In this document: positions 1-7,438 of the stretch, in pieces | How positions within the stretch are numbered: the first letter of the stretch is position 1 | Layout of the letters: each line of letters starts with the position of its first letter | Origin: Thaumarchaeota archaeon SCGC AAA007-O23 | GTDB taxonomy: Archaea > Thermoproteota > Nitrososphaeria > Nitrososphaerales > Nitrosopumilaceae | Assembly (NCBI GenBank): GCA_000402075.1 | Contig: ARWO01000001.1 | Coordinates: 1 to 64,000 of the forward strand | Direction: 5' to 3' | DNA length: 64,000 nucleotides | Position numbers and translations under genes: made by a program | Notes under the pieces: generated by a model | Database searches by the model: none | What the model was told of the DNA's origin: nothing | Seen by the model: the letters and a program-made list of their open reading frames with translations, nothing else

Positions 1-1
1 T

Positions 2-199
2 TTTTCATCCGGTTTGCTATTGCCACAAGTTCCTGTTGAATACGGTTGGAATGTGGAAGAATTTCTCCAACACACATGTGAAAAGGCTGGGCTGTCAAGG
101 GACACCTGGAAAAATGAAAGCGTAAAAATTGAAAAGTTTGAGGGCATTATATTCAAAGAAGAAACACCTAATGGAGCAATTGTAAGGGGGGAAACCTAA
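2..199 (+). CDS. AMMECR1 family protein, C-terminal part (AmmeMemoRadiSam system protein A)
   Basis: The gene enters from outside the window; the frame is open from base 2 and about 65 C-terminal residues are visible. They carry LLPQVPVEYGW, then EEFL, C-x-KAGL and a Trp, the usual C-terminal signature of the AMMECR1 family. The biochemical role of this family is not established. The stop codon overlaps the ATG of the MEMO gene (TAATG), which implies translational coupling. A radical SAM partner lies 1 kb downstream on the other strand. Family assignment is firm despite truncation. Confidence 0.9.
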   Translation, partial: FSSGLLLPQVPVEYGWNVEEFLQHTCEKAGLSRDTWKNESVKIEKFEGIIFKEETPNGAIVRGET

Positions 200-1035
200 T
201 GGAAATTAGAACGCCTGCGGTATCTGGAACATTTTATCCAGGAGATGAAAATGAGCTAAAAGACCTCATACATGAATGCTTTTTGCATGAGTTGGGTCCT
301 GGTAAAATACCTCCTACAGATTCTGATCAAAAGATTTACGGTGTGATATGCCCCCATGCAGGGTTTGTTTACTCTGGTCCCGTTGCATGCCATTCGTTTT
401 ATTCAATCTCATCATCAACAAGCAAGCTGGCAATAATTACTGGACCCAATCACTACGGAATTGGTCAAAATGTTGCATCTATGATTGATTCCAGTTGGAA
501 AACTCCACTTGGTTTAGTTGAAGTTGATTCAGAATCCGCACTAGAATTAAGGGAAGACTTGGGTATCTTGGAACTTGATTCCTTCTCTCACTCAAAAGAA
601 CACAGCATCGAAGTTCAAATTCCAATGTTGCAGGAAATATTTCCTAATGAAATGAAAATACTTCCTGTCTCGCTAATTGCTCAAGAGCAAAAAACAGCAA
701 CTAAAGTGGGTTCGGCAATTGCAAAACTTGCCCAAAAAAAAGACGCCTTATTGATTGGTTCATCCGACTTTACACACTATGAAGAAAATGGATTTGCTCA
801 CAAACAAGACATGGCACTAATTGAGCCGATCTTGAAACTGGACGTGGATGAATTTTACAAGGTTTTGCATGAAAGGAATGTAACTGCATGCGGTTTTGGC
901 GCAATTGCATCTACAATGGTTGCCTGCAAGGAACTTGGTGCTACTGAAGGAAAATTGCTAAAGTATGCTACTAGTGGTGACATTTCAGGCGACAAAAGCT
1001 CAGTTGTTGGTTATGCGTCAATAATTTTTGTGTAA
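199..1035 (+). CDS. MEMO1-like protein (AmmeMemoRadiSam system protein B)
   Basis: A 278-residue protein spanning the full MEMO family length. MEMO proteins share the fold of class III extradiol dioxygenases; the family's metal-site residues appear to be present: His in CPHAGFVYSG near residue 53, His in GPNHYG near residue 94, and Cys in ACGFGAIAST near residue 234. SSDFTHY is also typical. The substrate is unknown. The gene is coupled to AMMECR1 by a TAATG overlap and is convergent with a cupredoxin gene whose stop lies 6 bases away. The assignment to MEMO is strong; enzymatic activity is only inferred. Confidence 0.92.
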   Translation: MEIRTPAVSGTFYPGDENELKDLIHECFLHELGPGKIPPTDSDQKIYGVICPHAGFVYSGPVACHSFYSISSSTSKLAIITGPNHYGIGQNVASMIDSSWKTPLGLVEVDSESALELREDLGILELDSFSHSKEHSIEVQIPMLQEIFPNEMKILPVSLIAQEQKTATKVGSAIAKLAQKKDALLIGSSDFTHYEENGFAHKQDMALIEPILKLDVDEFYKVLHERNVTACGFGAIASTMVACKELGATEGKLLKYATSGDISGDKSSVVGYASIIFV

Positions 1036-1041
1036 AAATAC

Positions 1042-1923
1042 TTAGAGTCTAGGAATTAGAGAAATCTTTGTCTTTGTAGTTATTGCAATAATACTTACTA
1101 TTGCTACAGCAAGTATAATCATAGCAATTGTTCCAAACTCTGGAACTACATGACTTCCTACGATTTCAATTTTCTCAGTTCCTGCATCATAGTCAATGTG
1201 CAAGGTTCTTCCCATTTGTTCAAACTCAACTTCTTCACTGTTGATAAGTACAAAGTAACTGCCATCATCAAATGGAGTTATGATATCTTTGTTTAGAGTA
1301 ATTTTTAGTTCGCCGTCATCGTCTGCACCGAACAAGTGAACAAGTAATGTATCGTCGTCAGAGTTTGCACCAATGTGGTGAATTACACCTGATGTAACTG
1401 AGGCTGTAAACTGGTCAGATATATCTTCTACTCCATTTGCAGCGTGGTCATCACCATGTCCCATCTCTTCCATCTCAGTGTGTTCCATCTCTTCCATCTC
1501 AGTGTGTTCCATCTCTTCACCATGTTCTGCTTCAGCTTCAACAATTACAGTTCCTGTCATCCATGGATGAACCATACAGAAGTAATCGAATGTTCCTGCA
1601 GAGTCAAACGTATGAGAAAATGATGCACCAGCCATGACTAAGCTGCTGTCAAACACGCCATCTGGTCCATCTACTGGTGTTCCAGATGATGATGTATGTG
1701 CCATTGTGTCAGTGTTTTCCCAAGTGACAGTTCCACCTACAGTGATTACAACTGTACTTGGAATGAAACAATCTGGTTCACAACCCGGTGTTGAAGAACC
1801 AGCTGCATTTTCTACAGTAGCAGACATACCACCCTCGCCATGTTCCGCAAAGGCAGATGGTGCTACAGCTATCAGTGAAAAAATTGCGAGTAATGAAAAT
1901 GATAAACATACTGATTTTTTCAT
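1042..1923 (-). CDS. Exported type I copper protein (cupredoxin) with PEFG C-terminal sorting tail
   Basis: A 293-residue secreted protein. Residues 1-26 form a signal peptide ending AFA. A plastocyanin-like domain (about 30-130) shows the type I copper ligands His76, Cys116, His119 and Met122 (FCMVHPWM). A Met/His/Glu-rich linker follows (137-160), then a second beta-rich domain (about 165-255). The C-terminus has VPEFG at 260-264, a hydrophobic segment and basic residues, the layout of PEFG-CTERM archaeosortase substrates in Thaumarchaeota. A role in electron transfer outside the membrane is inferred. The Met/His linker could itself bind copper. It sits between the MEMO and radical SAM genes. 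Confidence 0.9.
   Translation of the reverse strand: MKKSVCLSFSLLAIFSLIAVAPSAFAEHGEGGMSATVENAAGSSTPGCEPDCFIPSTVVITVGGTVTWENTDTMAHTSSSGTPVDGPDGVFDSSLVMAGASFSHTFDSAGTFDYFCMVHPWMTGTVIVEAEAEHGEEMEHTEMEEMEHTEMEEMGHGDDHAANGVEDISDQFTASVTSGVIHHIGANSDDDTLLVHLFGADDDGELKITLNKDIITPFDDGSYFVLINSEEVEFEQMGRTLHIDYDAGTEKIEIVGSHVVPEFGTIAMIILAVAIVSIIAITTKTKISLIPRL
1468..1515 (-). repeat. Coding 24-base tandem repeat (EMEHTEME x2) in cupredoxin linker
   Basis: Two near-identical 24-base units encode residues 137-152 of the cupredoxin, followed by a diverged third start (EMGH). They make a Met/His/Glu-rich linker between the copper domain and the second domain. The match at nucleotide level suggests recent duplication. 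Confidence 0.85.
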
Positions 1924-2015
1924 CTTAGAATTTTTTTCTTGTTATGCCTATATTTTAGTTTTTTCCGGATTCTTAGCACAAAGAAAACCTAGAATAGTAC
2001 GGCAATCAAAAATGT

Positions 2016-3074
2016 TTAAACCACAAACTGAAATCTTTCCTGCTTGTAGCCCTTGGCTAGCGAACCTGTTATTGGTATCTGATTTCCACAGAACTTGCAT
2101 TTGTTGTTCTCGTCAAGATGCCATTCCTGGATGTCAAAGCCAAATCTTTTCACAACAATCTCGTTGCACCCAGCACAGTAGGTGTGTTCCCATGGATGTC
2201 CCGGAACGTTTCCAAGATATACATACTTGAGCCCCTCGCTTTTTGCAATTTCATAATGCTTTTCCAAAGTCTTTACCGGCGTAGCTGGATATTCCATCAT
2301 ATTGTAATCTGGATGGAACCGCAGAAAATGAATTACAGTTTCCGGACCCAACTCATCATAGACAAACTTTGCAAGCTTCCTTGCATGCTCCAAACTGTCG
2401 CCCACCTCAGGAACTATCAGGTCAGTAATCTCTGTGTGGATCTTTGTCTTGTCCCTGATTTCCAGAATGGTGTCAAATATTGGCTGAGGATCTGGTACTC
2501 CGATGAACTTTCTGGTAAAGTCTGGCTCTGCACTTCCCTTAAAGTCAATAGTGATACAATCCAAGAATTCGTCCATCATCTTTACTGATTCAGGTGTGTC
2601 ATATCCGTTTGAGACAAAAATATTGAATAGTCCCTTCTTTCTTGCAGCCACACCACAGTCACGTGCAAATTCAATGAATATGGAAGGCTCGTTATAGGTA
2701 TACGCTATTCCATCTGCTCCATGCTCAACAGCAGTGCTTGCTACCTGCTCTGGAGTCATGTCAACACCCTCAACTTTACGTCTCTGACTGATGTCAGAAT
2801 TCTGACAATATTTGCAGAGCCAGTTACATCCAGTTGTTGCAATTGAGAAAATCTTACTTCCAGGATTATAATGAATCACAGGTTTCTTTTCTATTGGGTC
2901 AACATGACCCGCGATAACTTTTCCATAAACATAAAGATCAAGCTTCCCATTTTCATTTCCCCTTACGCCGCAAAGACCAATCTGTCCTTTTTTCATTTCG
3001 CAATATCTGGCACATGCTGTACACAAAACCTTGCCATTAGGTCTTTTTTCGTAAAGGATAGCTTCTCTTGTCAT
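2016..3074 (-). CDS. amrS: Radical SAM enzyme of the AmmeMemoRadiSam system
   Basis: A 352-residue radical SAM protein. The SAM-binding 4Fe-4S motif is TTGCNWLCKYC (Cys83, Cys87, Cys90). An N-terminal Cys set (Cys18, 21, 25, 35) and a C-terminal zinc-ribbon-like pair (CAGC and CKFC near the end) match this family. The open frame extends 40 codons further upstream, but MTREAILYEK is the conserved family start, and the extension would overlap the divergent gene. AMMECR1, MEMO and this enzyme commonly co-occur in prokaryotes, and the joint reaction is unknown. The cupredoxin gene follows on the same strand after about 90 bases. Confidence 0.93.
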   Translation of the reverse strand: MTREAILYEKRPNGKVLCTACARYCEMKKGQIGLCGVRGNENGKLDLYVYGKVIAGHVDPIEKKPVIHYNPGSKIFSIATTGCNWLCKYCQNSDISQRRKVEGVDMTPEQVASTAVEHGADGIAYTYNEPSIFIEFARDCGVAARKKGLFNIFVSNGYDTPESVKMMDEFLDCITIDFKGSAEPDFTRKFIGVPDPQPIFDTILEIRDKTKIHTEITDLIVPEVGDSLEHARKLAKFVYDELGPETVIHFLRFHPDYNMMEYPATPVKTLEKHYEIAKSEGLKYVYLGNVPGHPWEHTYCAGCNEIVVKRFGFDIQEWHLDENNKCKFCGNQIPITGSLAKGYKQERFQFVV

Positions 3075-3114
3075 ACTTCTAGTATGATATTGTAGATCAT
3101 TATTAATAACTTGA

Positions 3115-3558
3115 ATGAAAAATATACCTGTGGACAATAAATCTGAGAAACATCTTATCCAATATCTAAAATCACTTCCTGATAATAGGATCAAGCAATT
3201 CTATGATGCCGTAGAATGGACACCGTATCCTGTTCTTGTCATTAAAGAATTTCAGAGACGTTTCCAACCAAATGATGACGAGTTTGTAGACAAACTTTTG
3301 GAATCAGTGGGTGAAGCAAAGAAGAAGGGTCAAAAAATTGGTAAGCTGGCAAAAATAAGAGGTCTTAAACTAGGTAAACAAGTCAAGGCAGAAGCAAAAA
3401 AAACAGTGTCAAAAAAGATTACTAAAGCAAAACGCATGATTAGATCTTCTGAAGATAATGTGGAATTGATCAAAAAACTGGGCGAGTTGAAAAAGGCGGG
3501 TATCATTAACAATAAGGAGTTTCAGGCAAAAAAGAAACAACTGCTTGACAAAATCTAA
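3115..3558 (+). CDS. SHOCT-domain protein, Lys-rich
   Basis: A 147-residue protein divergent from amrS (starts 40 bases apart). Residues 1-65 are helical (LPDNRIKQFYDAVEWTPYPVL). The middle (about 65-110) is very rich in Lys and Ala and probably a long basic helix. The last 30 residues match the SHOCT (short C-terminal) domain pattern: ELIKKLGELKKAGIINNKEF followed by KK and LL. SHOCT domains often end membrane or multimeric proteins, but no membrane segment is visible here. The basic centre could bind nucleic acid or membranes; that is a guess. Confidence 0.75.
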   Translation: MKNIPVDNKSEKHLIQYLKSLPDNRIKQFYDAVEWTPYPVLVIKEFQRRFQPNDDEFVDKLLESVGEAKKKGQKIGKLAKIRGLKLGKQVKAEAKKTVSKKITKAKRMIRSSEDNVELIKKLGELKKAGIINNKEFQAKKKQLLDKI

Positions 3559-3572
3559 TTCTCAAATTAAAA

Positions 3573-4226
3573 CTAGACAATGTGAACTACTGTACTAACT
3601 CCACGCCTATCAATCTCCATTCCATCCTTCATTTCGCTAATGATAACAGTAAATGATATGACGTCACGCTGTTTACATTCTTCAGCATTTAGCTTCAAAT
3701 TGATATCCAAAAGATCATGCTCCTCTTCTGAAATGTTTGATTCATCAAAGAATGCCTTGCCAGTTGATTCTATCCTAAATCTTTGGTCCTTTGTGTGTAA
3801 TCCTATCTTTGTTTTGTTATTCTCCCTACCTGCAGCCTTTACATTTACATCAATAATTCCAGGTTTTGCTAGCGTGTAGCCAGACTTTTTGTCCACAAAA
3901 ATACCAATCTGTGATGGTCTTCCAGCTGTAGCCTCTGCCATCTTTTGTATTCCATCATTCATTACCACATCAACTGCCTTGAAAGTTTGTGGAACTTTAG
4001 CAATCCATTCATTGGTTCTCTCAATTATACTTGCAATTTCTGTACGTCTTTTTTTATCCTCATCCTCCGGTAATTCATAACGATCTACCCAAGCAAGATA
4101 GTCGTGTGAAATGTCTTTGATGAAATCGATGCAAGTAATTCTGTAACTATCTACGTTTGGAGCACGTTCTGAATTCTCATCGTCAGGTACAAAACTATCA
4201 TCTGATGGCATTGCCATAAATTTCAA
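3573..4226 (-). CDS. Conserved-looking protein of unknown function
   Basis: A 217-residue soluble protein that I do not recognise. It has an acidic N-terminus, a helical section (DFIKDISHDYLAWVDRYEL to about residue 110) and a beta-rich C-terminal half ending RRGVSTVVHIV. There is no signal peptide or membrane segment. Three Met codons crowd the start (residues 1, 4 and 6), so the start could be 4226, 4217 or 4211. It converges with the SHOCT gene, 14 bases apart. No function is proposed. Confidence 0.65.
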   Translation of the reverse strand: MKFMAMPSDDSFVPDDENSERAPNVDSYRITCIDFIKDISHDYLAWVDRYELPEDEDKKRRTEIASIIERTNEWIAKVPQTFKAVDVVMNDGIQKMAEATAGRPSQIGIFVDKKSGYTLAKPGIIDVNVKAAGRENNKTKIGLHTKDQRFRIESTGKAFFDESNISEEEHDLLDINLKLNAEECKQRDVISFTVIISEMKDGMEIDRRGVSTVVHIV

Positions 4227-4289
4227 ATAATATCATGACTAAAAAAACCAATCTCAATTAATATATTCGGAAAAATTTCTTAGTTTTTC

Positions 4290-4850
4290 ATGATCTTCAC
4301 AATAATCACAAAAGATCTACAAAAGGAACTGAAATCAAATTTACCACAAATCATGATTTTATTAAAAAAACAACCTGCAATTGCATACAAAAAGATAGGA
4401 GATATCGGAAAGGAAGTTGGGAAAAAATACGATATTGAATTACTGGTAAATTTTCCACACAAAGGAAAAATAGAAAATTTTGACATGTATGGAAAACAAG
4501 ACCTGAGCTTCATTGTGGACATGGAAAGAACAAATTTTCCCATTAAGCGTAGTATAATCAAAGAAAAAGCAAAGGAAATTTTCGGAGATGTGGAAACAGA
4601 AGATGCTTACATGTATGAGGGTAAAGAAGGCGTCAAGGTATTTCTTGGTTTGGCAAATGAAGCTGGTAGAAAAGAAGAGAGGATTGACATTCTGCCACAT
4701 TCTTTGCATGTGTGGTATGAATTTACAGATAAGGTGACAGAGTTTTGTGATTGGCTTTTGGAAAATGTGTATTTGGTGAAAGGTGTTGACCATAAAGGAG
4801 AAACGAAATACGAGAAATTCAGAATTAAGCAAAAAGAAGAAAATGTGTAA
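4290..4850 (+). CDS. Protein of unknown function
   Basis: A 186-residue soluble protein, mixed alpha/beta and Lys-rich, starting at ATG. Recognisable stretches such as YKKIGDIGKEVGKKYDIELL and DILPHSLHVWYEFTDKV do not match a family I know. There are no Cys motifs, signal peptide or membrane helix. It is convergent with the TPR-like gene, whose stop begins on the very next base. Coding status rests on length, AT-poor codon starts and absence of better frames. Confidence 0.6.
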   Translation: MIFTIITKDLQKELKSNLPQIMILLKKQPAIAYKKIGDIGKEVGKKYDIELLVNFPHKGKIENFDMYGKQDLSFIVDMERTNFPIKRSIIKEKAKEIFGDVETEDAYMYEGKEGVKVFLGLANEAGRKEERIDILPHSLHVWYEFTDKVTEFCDWLLENVYLVKGVDHKGETKYEKFRIKQKEENV

Positions 4851-5210
4851 TTATTTCCCTTCTAATTCATTAAGAATAGTCCTGACGTCATAAGCATCAG
4901 AATCAACCTCTAGAATTTTTTTACAACACTCTATCACTTTGGTATTTTCTTTAAAATGCTGATGCACACGTAATTTTAGACCAAGTGCCTCAGTGTCATA
5001 TTCGTTAATTTCTAAAACGCGCTCAAGATACTGCAGAGTTTTTTTTGGATCTTGTAGAATGTAGAATATACTTGCCATGATAAAAATAAAATCAGGATCA
5101 TATTGGTGTTTTTCTTCCATACTGTTTCCTAAGGCAATAGCTTCTTCAAATTCACCCTCTTTGATTAGTTTTCGTAGTTTTCTTTTTGGGTGAGAAAATA
5201 AGCCGACCAA
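4851..5210 (-). CDS. Small TPR-repeat protein
   Basis: A 119-residue protein built of TPR-like helical pairs: FEEAIALGNSMEEKHQYDPD, then PKKTLQYLERVLEINEYDTEAL, then NTKVIECCKKILEVDSDAYD. Such repeats mediate protein-protein contacts. The first residues (FSHPKRKLRKLIKEG) are basic. The only start upstream is a TTG. It sits alone between a convergent unknown gene and an exported-protein gene on the same strand, so a partner cannot be named. Confidence 0.72.
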   Translation of the reverse strand: MVGLFSHPKRKLRKLIKEGEFEEAIALGNSMEEKHQYDPDFIFIMASIFYILQDPKKTLQYLERVLEINEYDTEALGLKLRVHQHFKENTKVIECCKKILEVDSDAYDVRTILNELEGK

Positions 5211-5256
5211 AATTTTTCAATATTCAGAGAATTCTAGTTAGATTTTAACAATTGTA

Positions 5257-6780
5257 TTACGAAATCTTCATGATTCCATTCGATATAAGCCACTGAAGAC
5301 CAGAAACAAATGCATCATCAGGAATCATTCCATCAGCCCACCATCCTGCATTGTTTTTGATCCAGTCTGGTATTACATTACCTCCAGTACCTGTTCCCTG
5401 CTCAGTAGATGGTATATTCATCACGCCATTTGAAATTAGCCACTGTATACCAGAAACAAATGAACCATCATCAATCATCCCATCAGCCCACCATCCTGCG
5501 TTATTTTTAATCCAACTAGGAATAGACGTTTCAGATTCTGCTGGAGTGGGTGTAAGAGTTTCTAGGCTGCCAGATACTGATTGTTTGCTTTGTAGATCAA
5601 TATCAAAAAGTACATATCCAAATTTTGCAGCATCAGGCACACTGTATACCGGACCTGTACCATAAACAATTACAGCAAATTTTTGCAGTCCAGGATCTCC
5701 TTGCATAAGCCAATATGTGTGCACTTGACCTGAAGCAGAAAATAACTTGTCATGTCCTTCATCATCAGCTAAAGAAGCAATCGGTATTGTTTGACCATCT
5801 ATCACATTGACTTTTAAAATGTCATAATGCACTTGGTTTTCCCACAAGTCAGTAGAAAATGCTTTCTTAAAATTTATAGTCCATTCAATCTCACAGCCAA
5901 TTCTAGGTTTTTCGGGACCGTATATGACGTCAGCAACCATTGAGTTCGTATTTGTATTTTCATAAATTTTTACCACGTCATAATTAATAATACAACCAGC
6001 ACCCTTCTTTGCCACTTCCGTATCTGTAAATCCTACAAATGGATTTGAAGAAATGTTGCTGTATTCATGTAATGAAAATTCGTATTCTCTAGGTGGATTT
6101 CCTTCCGTCACCTGAACCCACGTGATGGCTTTCACTGGTAGGGGAAATTCATCGACAACGGAAATGTGACTAGTTACGCCACCTGCCTTCCAACCAACAA
6201 GAATTGTATCATATTGACCTGCCGGAACGGTTATGGTTTCCATTCCGATAGGCGATACTTGTTCACCACCAATATTTGCAATCTTGCCCCATGATGGCTT
6301 GGAAAACGCCTTTGGTCCCTTGCCAGGCTGATCAATTTCTGCAGTAGCAAAGGAAGAGAGCCACGATATTGAATTTTTGTATACAGATGCATACCTCAAA
6401 ATATTATCGCTGACAGTACCTCCTATATACTCGGGAGTAACTTTGCCTACATCCATTTGTCCTTTTAGAACTTTGTTTCCATCTTCGACTAGAACTTGAA
6501 CACGAAGCACATCTTCAGGACCACTAGTTACTTCTTTTTCTATCCACATTGAAAACCAAAAATCTGTACAGTCCTTGTATTCAGCATGACATACTTTGTA
6601 CTTGAAGTAATCACCAACTTTGAGATTTTCGCCCGGATACCAGGATCCAGGATGATCAACACCACCAAGACCTGCACCAATGCCAGAACCAGCAGACACA
6701 TGATCCGCAAATGTTGCTGGAACAACACTACCACTAACAAGAATAACCGAAAATAAAACTATGAAAATTGTATTACGCAT
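5257..6780 (-). CDS. Large exported protein with two C-terminal WIKNNAGWWADG repeats
   Basis: A 507-residue secreted protein. Residues 1-25 are a signal peptide ending TFA. The body (about 40-400) is beta-rich, with many aromatic residues and Cys pairs (CHAEYKDC near 64-70) and no catalytic motif I recognise. The C-terminus carries two 37-residue Trp-rich repeats separated by a 13-residue Gly/Thr linker. This repeat is frequent on exported proteins of marine Thaumarchaeota; its role is not established and cell-surface attachment is an inference. No membrane anchor or PEFG tail follows the last repeat. Confidence 0.82.
   Translation of the reverse strand: MRNTIFIVLFSVILVSGSVVPATFADHVSAGSGIGAGLGGVDHPGSWYPGENLKVGDYFKYKVCHAEYKDCTDFWFSMWIEKEVTSGPEDVLRVQVLVEDGNKVLKGQMDVGKVTPEYIGGTVSDNILRYASVYKNSISWLSSFATAEIDQPGKGPKAFSKPSWGKIANIGGEQVSPIGMETITVPAGQYDTILVGWKAGGVTSHISVVDEFPLPVKAITWVQVTEGNPPREYEFSLHEYSNISSNPFVGFTDTEVAKKGAGCIINYDVVKIYENTNTNSMVADVIYGPEKPRIGCEIEWTINFKKAFSTDLWENQVHYDILKVNVIDGQTIPIASLADDEGHDKLFSASGQVHTYWLMQGDPGLQKFAVIVYGTGPVYSVPDAAKFGYVLFDIDLQSKQSVSGSLETLTPTPAESETSIPSWIKNNAGWWADGMIDDGSFVSGIQWLISNGVMNIPSTEQGTGTGGNVIPDWIKNNAGWWADGMIPDDAFVSGLQWLISNGIMKIS
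5263..5373 (-). repeat. Trp-rich 37-residue protein repeat, second copy
   Basis: Encodes IPDWIKNNAGWWADG and following residues up to GIMKI at the extreme C-terminus. It is about 80 percent identical to the other copy by eye, and the core stays nearly identical at nucleotide level. Confidence 0.85.
5413..5523 (-). repeat. Trp-rich 37-residue protein repeat, first copy
   Basis: Encodes IPSWIKNNAGWWADG through GVMNI. It differs from the second copy mainly after the ADGMI core (DDGS versus PDDA). The two copies look like a duplicated small domain. Confidence 0.85.
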
Positions 6781-6839
6781 ACAATGTTAATACCCGTCAA
6801 AGTTAGTTAAATGTTCCAAATAAGCAAATATAGAGGATA

Positions 6840-7025
6840 GTGTTCGATTTATTAGATATGTGTGAATGCCCAAAAATACACTTTTACGAAGTTGAGTTTA
6901 AGCTTGATGGAATGATTGTTGTTCCAACGCATAAAAACTGTGGAGATAGGTTAAATGAAAAACAGGCTGACGTATTTCAGAAAGAGCTAGTCAAATCATG
7001 GGGATTTGAGGAAGAAGAGGAATAA
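6840..7025 (+). CDS. Small acidic-tailed protein of unknown function
   Basis: A 61-residue protein. A GTG at 6840 gives MFDLLDMCECPK; an ATG at 6858 would give MCECPKIHFYEVEF instead. It has three Cys (Cys-x-Cys near the start and one near residue 34, HKNCGDR) and ends in EEEEE. The gene is divergent from the large exported protein (starts 59 bases apart). Too short to classify; a metal-binding role is possible from the Cys and His residues only. Confidence 0.55.
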   Translation: MFDLLDMCECPKIHFYEVEFKLDGMIVVPTHKNCGDRLNEKQADVFQKELVKSWGFEEEEE

Positions 7026-7081
7026 TTTTTCAAATAAAAAAACTTTAGACTGTTACTAATAAAAAGGAAAAACTGTGAAAT

Positions 7082-7228
7082 TTATTGTAGTCCTGATACA
7101 GCTTCTTTGCAGACGCTACATCCACAGGTACAATCGGCACTGCAAATACAGGTTCCTTGCATTTCACAATCACATTTGTAAGTGTCATCACCAGTCGCGG
7201 CTTCACAGCCACATGCTTGATCGGTCAT
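7082..7228 (-). CDS. Metallothionein-like Cys-rich microprotein (48 residues)
   Basis: A complete ATG-to-TAA frame of 48 codons with ten cysteines, at residues 6, 8, 19, 21, 27, 29, 33, 35, 37 and 40. Most are in Cys-x-Cys pairs (CGC, CDC, CIC, CTCGC). There are no aromatic residues except one Tyr. This spacing is typical of metallothioneins, which bind Cu(I), Zn(II) or Cd(II) through thiolate clusters. Copper or zinc buffering is therefore likely. I recognise no named archaeal family. It is flanked by unrelated genes, and its 210-base upstream region holds a palindrome at 7337. Confidence 0.75.
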   Translation of the reverse strand: MTDQACGCEAATGDDTYKCDCEMQGTCICSADCTCGCSVCKEAVSGLQ

Positions 7229-7336
7229 GCAAAATGGATCATGTACATGGTTTTAAAACTTTATCAAAAAAATCACAGCGTTATACTAGTTTTCTATTAA
7301 TTTTGAGTGTCTACTCTTATCGCAAAAATGAAGTTT

Positions 7337-7352
7337 GAGGGATTAATCCCTC
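7337..7352. promoter_or_regulatory. Perfect 16-base palindrome upstream of the metallothionein-like gene
   Basis: GAGGGATTAATCCCTC is fully self-complementary. It lies 109 bases before the start of the metallothionein-like gene and 87 bases beyond the stop of the next gene on the same strand. It could be an operator or the stem of a terminator for the upstream gene; no T-run follows on either side. The rest of 7229-7438 shows no convincing gene. Confidence 0.35.
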
Positions 7353-7438
7353 TCACTTCTGTTGGCGTGCAAACCAATTATGACTTGTTTAATTTGTAGG
7401 GATAAAAGGGTATCAAAACATACTTGAAATACCAAAAA

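Noticed and set aside
1634..2230. 198-residue + strand frame across cupredoxin start and radical SAM end
   Set aside because: It crosses two genes on the other strand and has no domain.
3075..3194. N-terminal extension of the radical SAM protein
   Set aside because: The extra 40 residues (Cys and hydrophobic, no family match) overlap the divergent SHOCT gene; the conserved start MTREAILYEK is inside.
7075..7338. 87-residue + strand frame (Cys/His/Arg-rich)
   Set aside because: It lies antisense to the metallothionein-like gene; its Cys and Arg content follows from the opposite codons, and it runs past the natural end into AT-rich DNA.
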